64,000 nt of DNA from Vickermania ingenoplastis (lineage: Eukaryota; Euglenozoa; Kinetoplastea; Trypanosomatida; Trypanosomatidae), in the NCBI GenBank assembly GCA_010157825.1, contig VFSE01000199.1:310001-374000 (forward strand), written 5' to 3'. This document shows positions 37,573 through 48,036 of the stretch, piece after piece. The position numbers and the translations under genes are program-made. Each line of letters opens with the position of its first letter. Position 1 is the first letter of the stretch. The notes under the pieces were generated by a model that was not told the DNA's origin, did not search any database, and saw only the letters and a program-made list of their open reading frames with translations.

Positions 37573-40500
37573 ATGAAAGCCGGTGAGAGCGGGTGTGTTT
37601 TGGGACTGCTCTCCGACCTCCTCGCGAGAGCTGCAAGCCATGCCCCTATCGAGAACGAGGAGGTGACGGGGCCAGACCATGCTGGAATGCCGCGCTGGGA
37701 CAGACCTCTAGGTAGCGGGGATAGCCGTGCGGACCCCGTGATCGAACTCTTTAGCAATGCGCCTCCAGCACTGCTCGACATACTCTCCAGTGACAAAGAC
37801 TCCCCCGCCCTGGATACACTCTTCACAGTGTATAATCCGCAGACCAAGACGATTCCCTCCGTGTCGTCCAGCATAGGCAATAAAAAGGGTGAGAGCGCTC
37901 TTGCCGAGGACACAACGAGCGGGCTGGCAAGAGTACAGCAACTCACGGCGCTCGTGACGGTGCTTCAGCGTCCGCATGAGCCGTATAAGATGCTGTTTGC
38001 CTTTGAGGCATTTATCACTCGCCTGGATGAGTTAGACCTGTTAAATCACCTCGTAGGTGGCTTGGAACAGTCATGGAATGCTTGGAAGGCCCAGCGATCC
38101 GTGGATCCAGTCGTTCAGGAGCAGCTGCTCTTGCTCTACGCGGAAGGGCTCTTCCACACCATGAATCATGTGGTTCAACTGCTTAGTGACCCGGAAAGTT
38201 TTTTGTTCGACACCAGGCCAGATCCTTCCCCCTTTTCGTTGGACGTTCCGCTGCTGGAGCGCATTTATGGCGTGTTATGTGATACAGCGCTGGGGCAAGA
38301 GTCTTTTCAACGGCGTGTGGCATTGCTTCTGGTGAGCGTCTTCTGCATGATTAGTCGGCCCTTTACCGTGAAGGGAACCACACGAAGTATCGCTGGTGAT
38401 CTACTTCATCAGCTCGAGAATCGCATGGTCCAACACTTTACTTCTCATGCATCCAATACGTCACTGGTGTCAAACTTTGTTGTTCTGGGGCTGTTGCAAA
38501 ATGCTTCACTGAAATCGGGAGAAGCGGTTGCCGATAATATTCTCCGAATGTGGCAGGATTTGTTCCCTGTTCTTTCGCAAGGCACAATGTACGACCCAGA
38601 TTTCAGCTGTTTGGTCGAGCACGATGGCACTAGATCACCTCTACTGCAAACCATTAAGCACGTCCTAGGGGGCACGGCCGGTAGAGTGTGGCAGCAGATC
38701 CACGGGGTCTCCTGGTGGGCCTCCTTTTCTTATCAAAGTCTGCATAGCGTTGCAAGGGGTGTTCATCTGTTCGCATACACGTGGTCAAATTGTGTTCCTG
38801 TAGGTATTATTCGTCTCACGGATTACGTTTATGGTCAAATAACTGAAATTTGTGAGAAGATGGTTGAAAAATGCGCCAAAACAGATGCAGCTGACGATAA
38901 TGCAGTCCCACCACTTTCTAGTGCACAACGCGATGCTATGATGCTGTTGACACTCTACGCGTATCTGTGCACTGTCCCCAGCCGTAATGCAACCGTGCAT
39001 GGAAGCCTGGACCTCCTTTCACTACAGCTTCGAAGAGAGAATGAAGAAGAACAGCACCGGGTAGAACTGACGCCGAGGCAGATGGCAGGTCTCTCAGCTC
39101 TCTTCCCAATGCCTTTGAATGCTTCGAAGTACCACTCTCTGCCACTACTACCGCAGTACGTTCAGCATATAAAGATGCTGATGCTTTCCCCGCATTTGTC
39201 GCACATTACAGCTCATTCCCCTTATGATCAGGCGTCTACTGCCTATTTTCATGCGGCCACCACGCTTCTCTGCTCCCTTCTGTCGTCTGCAACGGAAGAA
39301 CAGGAAGTACAACATCTTTGCGCAGCATGCGAGACGGACTTGCCAGCGTTGCTTCTGAGCCTCTTCAACGCCTACTCGCGGGTGGAGGCCCCGGACATCT
39401 CCATCATTGCTGAGCTTTTCACATGCGTGGAACGCTATTACGGAATGGTTGCACGCCCTCTTTCGTCGTCCAGAACGCTTCTTGATCCTCTTTTTTTGGA
39501 ATCTGTGGACCAAAACCCTGCTTTTCTTTCCCTCGCTATCATGGAAGCCCACCTCTACGCATCGCTCTGTTTACAAGAAGGCGGTCAGGGACCTAGTTTC
39601 CCGGCCAAACGGCTGCTAGAGTCGCTTGGAGGCCTGCGCCTCGGTCTGCTCTCACAAAACGCAAATGGGATTACGTTTTTTCTGACGGTGCTGCGCTACG
39701 TTTACCAAACGATGCTTGATGGTCAGTTGGTGCTGGCTCCGGTGGCGATGCAGAACACTTCTCCACGTTTAATTGAGGTGCTTATGGAGGGTGCTGCTGT
39801 GCTCCTGCACCGTGTAGAGAATGGTTATTTTTTTGGTCCTGAGGGAGCAACTGAGCAGGCATTGTGTGTGACGTTCAGGCTAGTTGCCACGCTGCTCAAC
39901 GGAGTCAGTGGAGCGTATAACCGCTTGATGGCGATCACGGTCCCGTGCATATCTGAGACAGAGTCCTTGAGCACCACTGGGATGCCGGCTATCGCTCTGC
40001 TCCTAAAAGTTCTTTTCTCCAGCTACTTTGCGTGCTCGACGCACCTGGTGGCGTCGGAGCTGTGGTGCTCCTGCTTGCACAAGTCGCAGCACAGCGATGA
40101 AACCTTTCATGCCGTCCGTCTCAGTTTGCGTAGCTCCTCTCGCTCGCAGTTGGCGGAGGGAGTCACCTACATCCTACGGAGAGAGATCGGGCAGCCGCAG
40201 AATGTGATGCGTCTGGAAGCCCTCGCTGCGACGCAGCAGTACGACAGGCGTTTGTTCATGCGCTTAGTGCAGCCGCAAGAAGTTCACGGAGGTACTGCTG
40301 GGGAACATCCACGCGACCTGCACGACCTTCGCATTGTTAAAGTACTCTGTGAGATCATCTCTAGTAAGAGTGCTGCAATGCAGGAAAAGAGCGTTGCGCT
40401 CCGCCTCATTCGGGGCATGGGCCTCACGGATGCTGTCCAGACCAGCACCGTCACCAAGCTGATGCATGAGGGGACTAGCAGTTCAGAATCCCCTTTTCTG

Positions 40501-42894
40501 GGCGCCGCGCTTGCGGCGTCGGCGGTTCAGTACATCAACGCTGTGTTTCTTCAGAGAAGAGCAGAGGATCAGAAAGATCTCTCGACTCCTCCAGTCACTG
40601 GGTGGACACAGGCACCACGGGGAGGCGCCACACCACGGAGCAGTTTACCCGCAGATCGCCAGCCATCATTGCCTTCTATTTCTCTCCCTGCTACCGCTCC
40701 CAGCCCTTATGTGGATCTTCTTGTCAACGCACTAGACAGCGGGGTGGAGCAGCTACAACATGTCCACCAGTCCTGCAGGGATCTGTTCGAAGGGATTCGA
40801 TACAGTAGTGACACCTCCGCAACCACCGTGGGCAGTGCAAACAACATCGGGGCTTCCGAGACGAGAGACGTAAGGCAGGTGGGTCGTTGTAGCGCTCAGG
40901 TAAATGTGCGGTTCCCTCTCGTGCTGGGGCCGACGTACTCTTTTAGCGGAACAGACAACGACAGAGCCTTTAATATGGCGGCTTCGGTGCTGCACAGCAC
41001 AACAGAGCTCTGCGGCGCGCTCGAGCACACGCTGCTGCTGTACCTTCGGGAGATGTACGACACGGAAGCAGGCGCCGTAGGAAAGGCGCGAGAGCTGCTT
41101 CAAGTAGTCCTAGAGTGCCTGGAGCGGATGGGAAATATGGGGGCACCGCCGCTGCTCTGTCACGTGCAGAAGTGTGTGGCCGGCTGCCTTCGCTTCGCCG
41201 CTACACTGGCGAATGTGGAGGAGGAGCGCCGAGCCACAGGAAAGACGCCACCCATCTCTCCGGCCCTCGCGGCTGCGCTGCGAACTCTGACCCTTCGGTT
41301 CCTTTCTCCTAACATGCACGCGTTTCCTCTCGTTAATGACACCGTGGCCATTCTGCGGCCCTTTGCGGGAAACAAGTTCTTCACCACCTGGTCCGAAGGA
41401 TCGTTCCTCATTGAGCACGCCATCACCATGCTGGCCGAGAGAATGGTACGGGCGGTCATTAATCGAAGCCCCGAGGGTATTCCGCGTGCGTACGAGGACG
41501 CCGAAACTGCTGCGCATTGCGATCGTTTCTTCGAAGAATGCCGCCTCTTCGTGATGCTTCAGTCTGTGAATTGCCCCTCTGCTGCGCTGCAGCGTATGTG
41601 CAGCTCTCTTGTGTGCGCCGTGGAGCAGCTCGCCGCATTTGTTGACGTGCCGGGGCAACCAGATGTCTGGACGGACCGGATGGTTCTGCGTCTGGATTTC
41701 CTGCGGACACTTCTGATCGCCCATCCCCAGTCTCAAGGGTACATCGATAAGAAGAGCATCGCCGCTCTGTGTGTGGCGCTTGGCCAATTGCCGATGCCAA
41801 CTACCGCTCTCCCCGCAGTAAACAGCACGTCTCTGCGATACTGCCCGTCGTCAACCCATATTATTTGGTGCGCCGTACTCGAGTTGTTGGGATGCATTCT
41901 CAGCTGTGGAGGTCGCGACGGGGTCTTCACCGCAGTCAAAACCGGTTGGCTCGATGTCCTTCCGCCCATCGTTCTTACCCAAAGATTTCAGTACGCCCTC
42001 TCTTGTTTCTCTGGTCGAGCATCTGAGACCGCACTGTTTGTATGGGACGTTCTTGAATGCCACTTGTGTACTCACATCGTGACCATGATGAGCGCGTTGA
42101 GTGGCTTTCTAGAAGCTGTTTCTCCGTGTGTTCTTTCCGGATTTCAGCAGGTGCATTCATCGCAATTCGTGCGCAGCTGGAGCGCGTCTGTGCTGGGAAA
42201 CACTGAGGTGGAAGGTGCAGAACGCGACAAGATGCAGTGGTACATCCGTCAGGTTGCGCGGGATCAGCTCTTCACGCTGATTCTACAGCCCTCCTTCTTC
42301 CTCCCTATACACTACTACGACACAGCAGAAAGCGCCGCAAACGGAAGCAATGAGCAGCCGAAGCCACATCTCTCCTTCTCCACCCTGACCAAGTTTATCG
42401 TTCGTCAGCTGCGCAGCGTGCAGCGCTCCTCCACGAACTATCTATCCGGTGGGGCAGCGGGACTGGGCGACGCCGTGGGAGGTAACGCCGCAGCTCCGCC
42501 TGGGAGCCGCTCGCCAAGTGTGGACACCGCTATTTCATGGGCAGAAAGCGACGACCAGACGTACCGCACGGGCAGCGGGGACACAACTAAAACTTGGGCT
42601 CTGGAGATGAACAGTAAGGCATCTTTTCCTCTAGGTGTAGAGACGGTTGAGCTTGCCCTCGCCGTATTCGTACGGGGGGCACAGGAGGTGGCAACGCACG
42701 TCAAGCAGCAGCCACACATGAAACGTGGCACCCCCTTGGAGAATGAGCTGCGTTTCGCTGGGGACCGGCTGGTCTTCACATTGCGGAACATCGAGAAGGG
42801 GCTAGAAGGCTCCTGCGCCGTCTTGATCCCGTTTGTCAAGGGGCGTCGTCGGCAGATCCAATCGATATTGGCGTCCATGCAATCCCTCTTCTAA
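37573..42894 (+). CDS. Very large alpha-helical protein, possibly a scaffold nucleoporin (Nup192/205-type)
   Basis: A 1773-residue protein, the largest in the window. It is helical almost throughout, in alternating Leu-rich amphipathic segments typical of alpha-solenoids, with disordered inserts at about 1015-1045 and 1625-1665. No catalytic, zinc or membrane motifs are seen. Size, solenoid character and a mixed hydrophobic/charged pattern suggest an inner-ring nucleoporin of the Nup188/192/205 class, several of which exist in trypanosomes with little sequence identity to animals. Other large solenoids (HEAT or Dopey-like proteins) are possible. The ATG at 37573 is the first in this frame after a pyrimidine-rich leader. 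The function is a guess; the coding call is certain. Confidence 0.7.
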   Translation: MKAGESGCVLGLLSDLLARAASHAPIENEEVTGPDHAGMPRWDRPLGSGDSRADPVIELFSNAPPALLDILSSDKDSPALDTLFTVYNPQTKTIPSVSSSIGNKKGESALAEDTTSGLARVQQLTALVTVLQRPHEPYKMLFAFEAFITRLDELDLLNHLVGGLEQSWNAWKAQRSVDPVVQEQLLLLYAEGLFHTMNHVVQLLSDPESFLFDTRPDPSPFSLDVPLLERIYGVLCDTALGQESFQRRVALLLVSVFCMISRPFTVKGTTRSIAGDLLHQLENRMVQHFTSHASNTSLVSNFVVLGLLQNASLKSGEAVADNILRMWQDLFPVLSQGTMYDPDFSCLVEHDGTRSPLLQTIKHVLGGTAGRVWQQIHGVSWWASFSYQSLHSVARGVHLFAYTWSNCVPVGIIRLTDYVYGQITEICEKMVEKCAKTDAADDNAVPPLSSAQRDAMMLLTLYAYLCTVPSRNATVHGSLDLLSLQLRRENEEEQHRVELTPRQMAGLSALFPMPLNASKYHSLPLLPQYVQHIKMLMLSPHLSHITAHSPYDQASTAYFHAATTLLCSLLSSATEEQEVQHLCAACETDLPALLLSLFNAYSRVEAPDISIIAELFTCVERYYGMVARPLSSSRTLLDPLFLESVDQNPAFLSLAIMEAHLYASLCLQEGGQGPSFPAKRLLESLGGLRLGLLSQNANGITFFLTVLRYVYQTMLDGQLVLAPVAMQNTSPRLIEVLMEGAAVLLHRVENGYFFGPEGATEQALCVTFRLVATLLNGVSGAYNRLMAITVPCISETESLSTTGMPAIALLLKVLFSSYFACSTHLVASELWCSCLHKSQHSDETFHAVRLSLRSSSRSQLAEGVTYILRREIGQPQNVMRLEALAATQQYDRRLFMRLVQPQEVHGGTAGEHPRDLHDLRIVKVLCEIISSKSAAMQEKSVALRLIRGMGLTDAVQTSTVTKLMHEGTSSSESPFLGAALAASAVQYINAVFLQRRAEDQKDLSTPPVTGWTQAPRGGATPRSSLPADRQPSLPSISLPATAPSPYVDLLVNALDSGVEQLQHVHQSCRDLFEGIRYSSDTSATTVGSANNIGASETRDVRQVGRCSAQVNVRFPLVLGPTYSFSGTDNDRAFNMAASVLHSTTELCGALEHTLLLYLREMYDTEAGAVGKARELLQVVLECLERMGNMGAPPLLCHVQKCVAGCLRFAATLANVEEERRATGKTPPISPALAAALRTLTLRFLSPNMHAFPLVNDTVAILRPFAGNKFFTTWSEGSFLIEHAITMLAERMVRAVINRSPEGIPRAYEDAETAAHCDRFFEECRLFVMLQSVNCPSAALQRMCSSLVCAVEQLAAFVDVPGQPDVWTDRMVLRLDFLRTLLIAHPQSQGYIDKKSIAALCVALGQLPMPTTALPAVNSTSLRYCPSSTHIIWCAVLELLGCILSCGGRDGVFTAVKTGWLDVLPPIVLTQRFQYALSCFSGRASETALFVWDVLECHLCTHIVTMMSALSGFLEAVSPCVLSGFQQVHSSQFVRSWSASVLGNTEVEGAERDKMQWYIRQVARDQLFTLILQPSFFLPIHYYDTAESAANGSNEQPKPHLSFSTLTKFIVRQLRSVQRSSTNYLSGGAAGLGDAVGGNAAAPPGSRSPSVDTAISWAESDDQTYRTGSGDTTKTWALEMNSKASFPLGVETVELALAVFVRGAQEVATHVKQQPHMKRGTPLENELRFAGDRLVFTLRNIEKGLEGSCAVLIPFVKGRRRQIQSILASMQSLF

Positions 42895-43154
42895 AGGAGA
42901 TGGAGGAGCCCACACACAGCGTGTGGAACAGCCCCCTTACCCGCTCGTAATCCCGGTCTTTAAAAAAAAAAGGAGAGAAAGAGAAAACAAGTATCCGTCG
43001 GTAAAAGAGTACTCCTAGCGAGTACTGTCGCGTGGTTGCACGTCTGCCCTTTGGGGGACAGGTGCCTGCACATATCCTGCGGATCCTTCTCACCTCATAT
43101 ATATGATCTCTTCAGGTACACACTCCATAGGATAAACTTTAGAAGCGCTGTTCA

Positions 43155-44222
43155 ATGTTTGACCTGCCGAAGGTGCTCCTGATGGGGCTTCGCAAATCTG
43201 GTAAGAGTAGCATCCAGCAAGTCGTCTTCGGGGGCATGACGCCCGATAAGACGAGCTCGCTGCCTACCACTGTCACAGCGGGTATGGTTACGTCGAAAGG
43301 GTTTCTCAACTTCGAGGTGTGGGATTTTCCTGGGCAGACGGACCCTTTTGACCCCCGGCATACCAGCCAGGCCGATGTGGAACAGCTGCTGAGCAATTGC
43401 GGGGTGATTGTGTTCGTTCTCGATTGCCGCGAGCAGGTCGACATGGCGCGTATGCGGCTGGTGGACACCATCTGTAATGTCTACCAGTTTAACCCGAAAC
43501 TCTGCGTGGAGGTTTTTATTCACAAGGTAGATGCGTTGAGCGAGGATCATCAGAACGACTTGCTTATTTTTCTCGAGTCCAAGGTGAAGCAAGAGGTGGC
43601 GCAGCGCCAAGAGCACTCCATAGCTCTCAATTTAAGCTTCAATTTGACTTCTATCTATGATCATTCTGTCTTTCAGGCATTCTCTTTAGTCGTTCAGCGT
43701 TTGATCAAGAGCAAACAGCCCAAAATCAGCGAGCTTCTTCAGAAGGTGAATACAAACTGCGGTAGCGACGTGTCATATCTCTTCCTGAGCAGAACTAAAA
43801 TATTTCTCGCCTTGGATGCCTGCCAACGGTTCAAACTGCGTTCCTACGATCTCTGCAGCGATGCCATAGAGGTGCTGGTGGAGACCGTCAAAACGTACAA
43901 TCACGGCGCCATTAAGGCAACAAGAGAGGTCGTGGATCCAGCGGAGGACGCCGGCACTGACGAGGAGATAGTGGGGAAAAGTGTTGCAGACCCTCCCAGA
44001 CGCTTGGCAAAGGCAATCGTTCATCTCAGCGATCAAAGATCGATTTACGTTCGAGAGCTTCCGCACTCGTTGACCATCGTGTTGATGATTCAAAACAGTT
44101 ATCTGTCCGATAAGGTGCTCATTGACCAGAACCTAGATGCATGCTACCAAGCAGTTCAAAAAAGTTTTCTCGCGTCGATAAAAAAAAAAAAAAGGACGAA
44201 CCACACAAAAAAAAAAGTTTAA
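43155..44222 (+). CDS. RagC/D-type GTPase (Gtr2-like)
   Basis: A 355-residue Ras-related GTPase. In other eukaryotes RagC/D pairs with RagA/B and recruits TORC1 to the lysosome or vacuole when amino acids are present. The G1 loop is GLRKSGKSS at 11-19, G3 is WDFPGQ at 56-61, and G4 is HKVD at 123-126, the form used by RagC/D rather than NKxD. SFNLTSIYDHSVFQAFS at 161-177 also matches RagC. Residues 195-340 correspond to the roadblock-like C-terminal dimerisation domain. An unusual addition is the very end (about 341-355), a Lys-rich tail (KKKKRTN, then KKKV) read from two long A runs. No RagA partner or Ragulator gene is in this window. Confidence 0.92.
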   Translation: MFDLPKVLLMGLRKSGKSSIQQVVFGGMTPDKTSSLPTTVTAGMVTSKGFLNFEVWDFPGQTDPFDPRHTSQADVEQLLSNCGVIVFVLDCREQVDMARMRLVDTICNVYQFNPKLCVEVFIHKVDALSEDHQNDLLIFLESKVKQEVAQRQEHSIALNLSFNLTSIYDHSVFQAFSLVVQRLIKSKQPKISELLQKVNTNCGSDVSYLFLSRTKIFLALDACQRFKLRSYDLCSDAIEVLVETVKTYNHGAIKATREVVDPAEDAGTDEEIVGKSVADPPRRLAKAIVHLSDQRSIYVRELPHSLTIVLMIQNSYLSDKVLIDQNLDACYQAVQKSFLASIKKKKRTNHTKKKV

Positions 44223-44513
44223 GTGATCGCATTAGACACCCGCGGAAGCGGGAATGATCGCTAGCAAGACGTGTCATGGGCATGGGGTACGTCATGTGCA
44301 TCGGAGACAGAATTTATATCCCTTTTTTCTCACCTTCATCGATTGGTTCTTTCATCTTTTTTTTCTTTTTTTTTTTCCATTGGGGAATACACACTTTGTA
44401 CATTTCTAGTAAGGACCAACAACGTCATCGTAGTGTTTCGGTACTCTCCTCAGATACTGTCTCTCCACAGTTCGGATAGTCCGATTTAATTTTAAAGAAA
44501 AAAACAAAACAAG
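44223..44513. other. Short spacer
   Basis: T-rich tract at about 44345-44378. AGs at 44469 and 44477 follow, and a final A-rich leader precedes the ATG at 44514. Nothing else seen. Confidence 0.5.
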
Positions 44514-46616
44514 ATGGAGTCCACTCAGAATAGTGCGTCCCCTCTTTCCCCCTACCTGTGGGGCGCCCCCCACCAGATCGTAGTCCCCCCTGGCAGCAAG
44601 GTCGGAAAGGTAGCGGATATTCGTCGCGCTGTCGCCGATTTTGAGCTCAACTTTGACCTTATTGTGAAGCAGCGAGCGGACCCCTTCCCGCACCCGGTGT
44701 ACGACGCCTATTACAACCACCCTCTCCACACCAAGGCGCTGAACAAGCGCCAGTTCGATGTCCTTCGTTATGGTATGGTTCTTGACGAGGCCGAGCGCCT
44801 TGTCCTGGTGCAGGCCCCGCACGGTCTGGCGGACTCCGGCGCTGTGGTGGCGCGCGAGTTCCAGGCTATCTTTAACGACCGCCTCGACAACACGGAGACC
44901 GCCCAGCACACCCTTCTGCCTGAGTATTGCTTCTTGGTCCTGCAGCTACCCGAAACCGCCGAGAAGGCCGAGGCAGGGGACTCTGACGAGGAGGTCCCCG
45001 AGGTGATGCCCAAAATTCTTTTCCGCCTGGTCTTCCGCAACGAGGCCTACAACGAGGAAGCGGTGTCCTTTATGTGCCAGCAGTTCCCCCTCTTCCGTCT
45101 CCGGGCCGTGTTCGTCTCCAGCAAGGTGTATCCGCAGCTGCAGGAGTTGTTTCGATACCGGCAGAACCACCCCGGTGTCTACATGGCTGCGACCGGCAAG
45201 ATTCTCCCCGACCCCAAGGTGGAGGATATCCTCGACAACGGTGACCTGAAGGAGCTCTGCGATGTGTGGCTGAAGGTGCTCGATGGCATCGCCCCCGACT
45301 ACGTCAAGGAAAAGGGTCTGGGCCCCGATGTGGTAGGCCTCTTTCTCCGCACGCATCGCGCTCAGAACGGGTGCGCCGTGCAGGACCGCAGCGAGGACTA
45401 CAGCACCCCGCAGGTGGACAACCTTGTGCGCCTCAGCTACCTCCACAACAAGAGCCGCATGGAAAAGCGTATCGATATCGTCGCTCGCGAGCGAGGTCTG
45501 CTGTACAGGTGGCGTGACGGGGAGTTTGACATGGAGTACTTTGCCGAGGAGCTCGATGATGCGGAGCCCGGGGTTAAGAAGGCTGCCGCCGCTCGCATTA
45601 TCCTTAAACTCACCCGCGATGGCAACACGGATCTGGTGGATGGCGAGATCTGCGCGTACGTGCCGAAAGATCACGAGTACAAGGACCAGAAGGTGTACCG
45701 CACCGCCGCCGCGGAGCGCCTGCGCCTCTGGGTGCTGAAGGGCCTGATGTCGGCTGAGATCCACGGAGTGCACGTAGTGCTGGTGGACATTGATACGGCT
45801 CTCCTGCTGTTCCACTGTGTCGGTCTGCTCTGGGGTGAGGGTGAGGAGAACCGCCAAGGCGAGTATGTCTTCCACGTGTGCAAGATCGTGGTGGAAACCG
45901 TAGAGGACTACATCCAGCACAGCGGTGTGATCTGGAAGGCGATCATTGTGCTCAGCGATGAGGACAACCTCAAGGCTGCCAGTCTGTGCAACGAGATTCT
46001 GGAGGTCGCTCGCTCCGCCAAGCACCGTGTAGAAATGAAGGAGCGCCAGAAGGTGGACAACGCAGAGCAGGAGGAGGCGGAGCGCGAGTACCGCCGCCAG
46101 CTGGTCGAGGACCACGCCCGCCAGCGTGCAGCCGAGAAAGCTGCCGAAGAGCAGGTGCTTGCCGCCCAGGCCAACTCTAACGGTCAGGCGATGGTGCCTT
46201 ACGATGAGCAGCGGGCCCAGCTCGCCTTGAAGACGAAGAGTAGCATGCCCAACTCCATCATTGAAACGGCGGAGCGCTGTGGAGTTCACGTGGACGACGC
46301 TGTGCTCTACCCAGTCTTTGAGAGTCTGTGCGACCGCGACACCCCTGTGGCGCCCGTCTCCAAGGTGGTTGCTCTCCTGCTCTCGAAGCTCAAGGGCAAC
46401 GACCAGAAGTCCGAGTACTGGCCGCACGAGCATCCTCTGCTCTCCCTCGACAGCTGCGGTATTCCATGCGACGAGAAGAGCGTCTTCAACTTCGTGATGG
46501 GATTCTGCCTGAAGACCTACAACGGGTCGTCCAAGGAGGGGGTACAGAGCAACGACGAGTTCTACCTCAACTATATTGAGTTCTCCATGATGATGCTGGC
46601 ACTGGCGAAGCAGTGA
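44514..46616 (+). CDS. Unknown protein with strong codon bias and degenerate EF-hand-like C-terminus
   Basis: A 700-residue protein with no recognised family. Residues 1-500 look globular and mixed alpha/beta, with an acidic insert near 155-165. About 505-560 is a charged coiled coil (EQEEAEREYRRQLVEDH region). The C-terminal 120 residues contain two helix-loop-helix-like units (about 600-625 and 668-698) that recall EF-hands without the full set of calcium ligands. Third codon positions are mostly G or C, leaving a 568-codon antisense frame open; such bias usually marks abundant proteins in trypanosomatids. Abundance and a coiled coil suggest a cytoskeletal or flagellar structural role, but this is inference. 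Confidence 0.8.
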   Translation: MESTQNSASPLSPYLWGAPHQIVVPPGSKVGKVADIRRAVADFELNFDLIVKQRADPFPHPVYDAYYNHPLHTKALNKRQFDVLRYGMVLDEAERLVLVQAPHGLADSGAVVAREFQAIFNDRLDNTETAQHTLLPEYCFLVLQLPETAEKAEAGDSDEEVPEVMPKILFRLVFRNEAYNEEAVSFMCQQFPLFRLRAVFVSSKVYPQLQELFRYRQNHPGVYMAATGKILPDPKVEDILDNGDLKELCDVWLKVLDGIAPDYVKEKGLGPDVVGLFLRTHRAQNGCAVQDRSEDYSTPQVDNLVRLSYLHNKSRMEKRIDIVARERGLLYRWRDGEFDMEYFAEELDDAEPGVKKAAAARIILKLTRDGNTDLVDGEICAYVPKDHEYKDQKVYRTAAAERLRLWVLKGLMSAEIHGVHVVLVDIDTALLLFHCVGLLWGEGEENRQGEYVFHVCKIVVETVEDYIQHSGVIWKAIIVLSDEDNLKAASLCNEILEVARSAKHRVEMKERQKVDNAEQEEAEREYRRQLVEDHARQRAAEKAAEEQVLAAQANSNGQAMVPYDEQRAQLALKTKSSMPNSIIETAERCGVHVDDAVLYPVFESLCDRDTPVAPVSKVVALLLSKLKGNDQKSEYWPHEHPLLSLDSCGIPCDEKSVFNFVMGFCLKTYNGSSKEGVQSNDEFYLNYIEFSMMMLALAKQ

Positions 46617-47933
46617 TGAGGGGACGAGGGACGTGTTAACGGGTCCGCACACAAGCCCATAATCTCTGAGAGTGAGGACGGGGGGGGGGAAATGGTGGCA
46701 CGGGTGTGTGTGTTGGTATGTGCCCGTGTGAGCCTGCCCGTCCTTCCCTATTCCCTAGAGAAAAGACCGATATCTGTTTCCCACCCCCGTTTGGTAATTT
46801 ATTTTTGTCATGCCCTGTAATTCACTATTACAGAATCATATATCTATATCTATGTTTTATAACCCTCAAATTATGTATTTTACCACGTTATAGGGCAGCA
46901 TCACTCCACAGCCCAATGCGTCGCGCGAGCTGTCACACCTAAGGTACGAGCTCTGTTGGCCCCATTCATTGATGGACGGCGTTCCTTTTTCTTCGTTTCT
47001 TCGCTGTTTAGCTCTGAGGAAGGAGAAGAGCACCGTAGCCTTTCCTAGTGTGTTTCTTCATCGAGTGATTACAGTAGAGCGAGAAGTGACATGATTGATT
47101 AGCCATTACACAACTTTTTGTGATCACGACACTTTTTCAAGTGTGTAAAGTAGCACGTGCTTATCTACCCAATCAGGTTACGCAATGGAAATGAGTCAGG
47201 CGCAACTGTTCATAGCATTTTTTCATTTTTCTTTCTGTATTGTTATTCTCACCAGCTCTGTCTTGCGCGCCTAGGAGGACACTTTCTTCTTTCTGTTGTT
47301 TCACTATCTCAATTCACTCTGTAGTCAGCGGTACTCCATTTTCTCTCCAATAACAACAATTAACAAATTCTTTCTGTGTCTTACTGGTAAATTATAACAG
47401 AGAATGAGAGACATTCTGCTTCTCTCAACCAATGAACATGCCATATAAACCAGCACCCTACTCTAAACTCTTCTTTTTTCTTCCTTCTTTATCTTCTCTA
47501 CACATAGAGAACGTGCAATCTTCCACAGCTACCAAATTCATAAGCGTTTTTTCTCTTTCCCCATAAATTAATCAAACATGTATCACATTGGGTCCAAGAT
47601 ACTCGTTCAACCCTCCATCATTCTACGTTGAGGCTGCCCACGCATCGTCAGTGTCTCTGTCTCCATCCATCTCAGCACCGTGTCCGCTGTCGAGCCGGGG
47701 TCGTCTGTGCACTACCGGCCATCTTATGCTTAGTGCGCTGTAATCCCCTGCAAGAACCCTCAGCACCGCTGGACATTTTCAGTCCTGCTCCGCTTGCCTT
47801 CCCCCTGAAGATCCTTCTCCCTCCCTCCATCTTTTGTTTTTACAAGGTATTCTTTTACCTCGCATAGTTCTCTCTCTGTCTCTGTCTCTCTCTTCTCTCA
47901 TTTTTTCTCCGATGGTAAAGCTGGTGTGCGTGC

Positions 47934-48036
47934 GATGCAGAGTGATGATACTTGGTCGTCTGACGCTGCCGCCTCTGCGGCGGTGGTCCTGTTGAAAACC
48001 CAACGGCTTCAACGTATCGAGAATCTGACTGCAATC
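47934..48036 (+). ncRNA. C/D-box snoRNA-like element, copy 1
   Basis: GTGATGA at 47942-47948 fits a C box and CTGA at 48025-48028 a D box. They are flanked by GATGCAG (47934-47940) and CTGCAATC (48029-48036), which can pair as a terminal stem with one bulged A. An inner CTGA (47960-47963) could be D'. At about 103 bases it is a little long for a trypanosomatid C/D snoRNA, and the second copy is conserved. No guide match to rRNA was tested. Confidence 0.3.

Noticed and set aside
44946-46652. 568-codon open frame on the minus strand
   Set aside because: It is the antisense of a strongly G/C3-biased gene. Its translation is Leu/Val/His-rich with no domain, and every real gene here is on the plus strand.
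47590-47630. GTTCAACCC resembling a tRNA B box
   Set aside because: No matching A box or cloverleaf arms; it is simply the start of the duplicated block.
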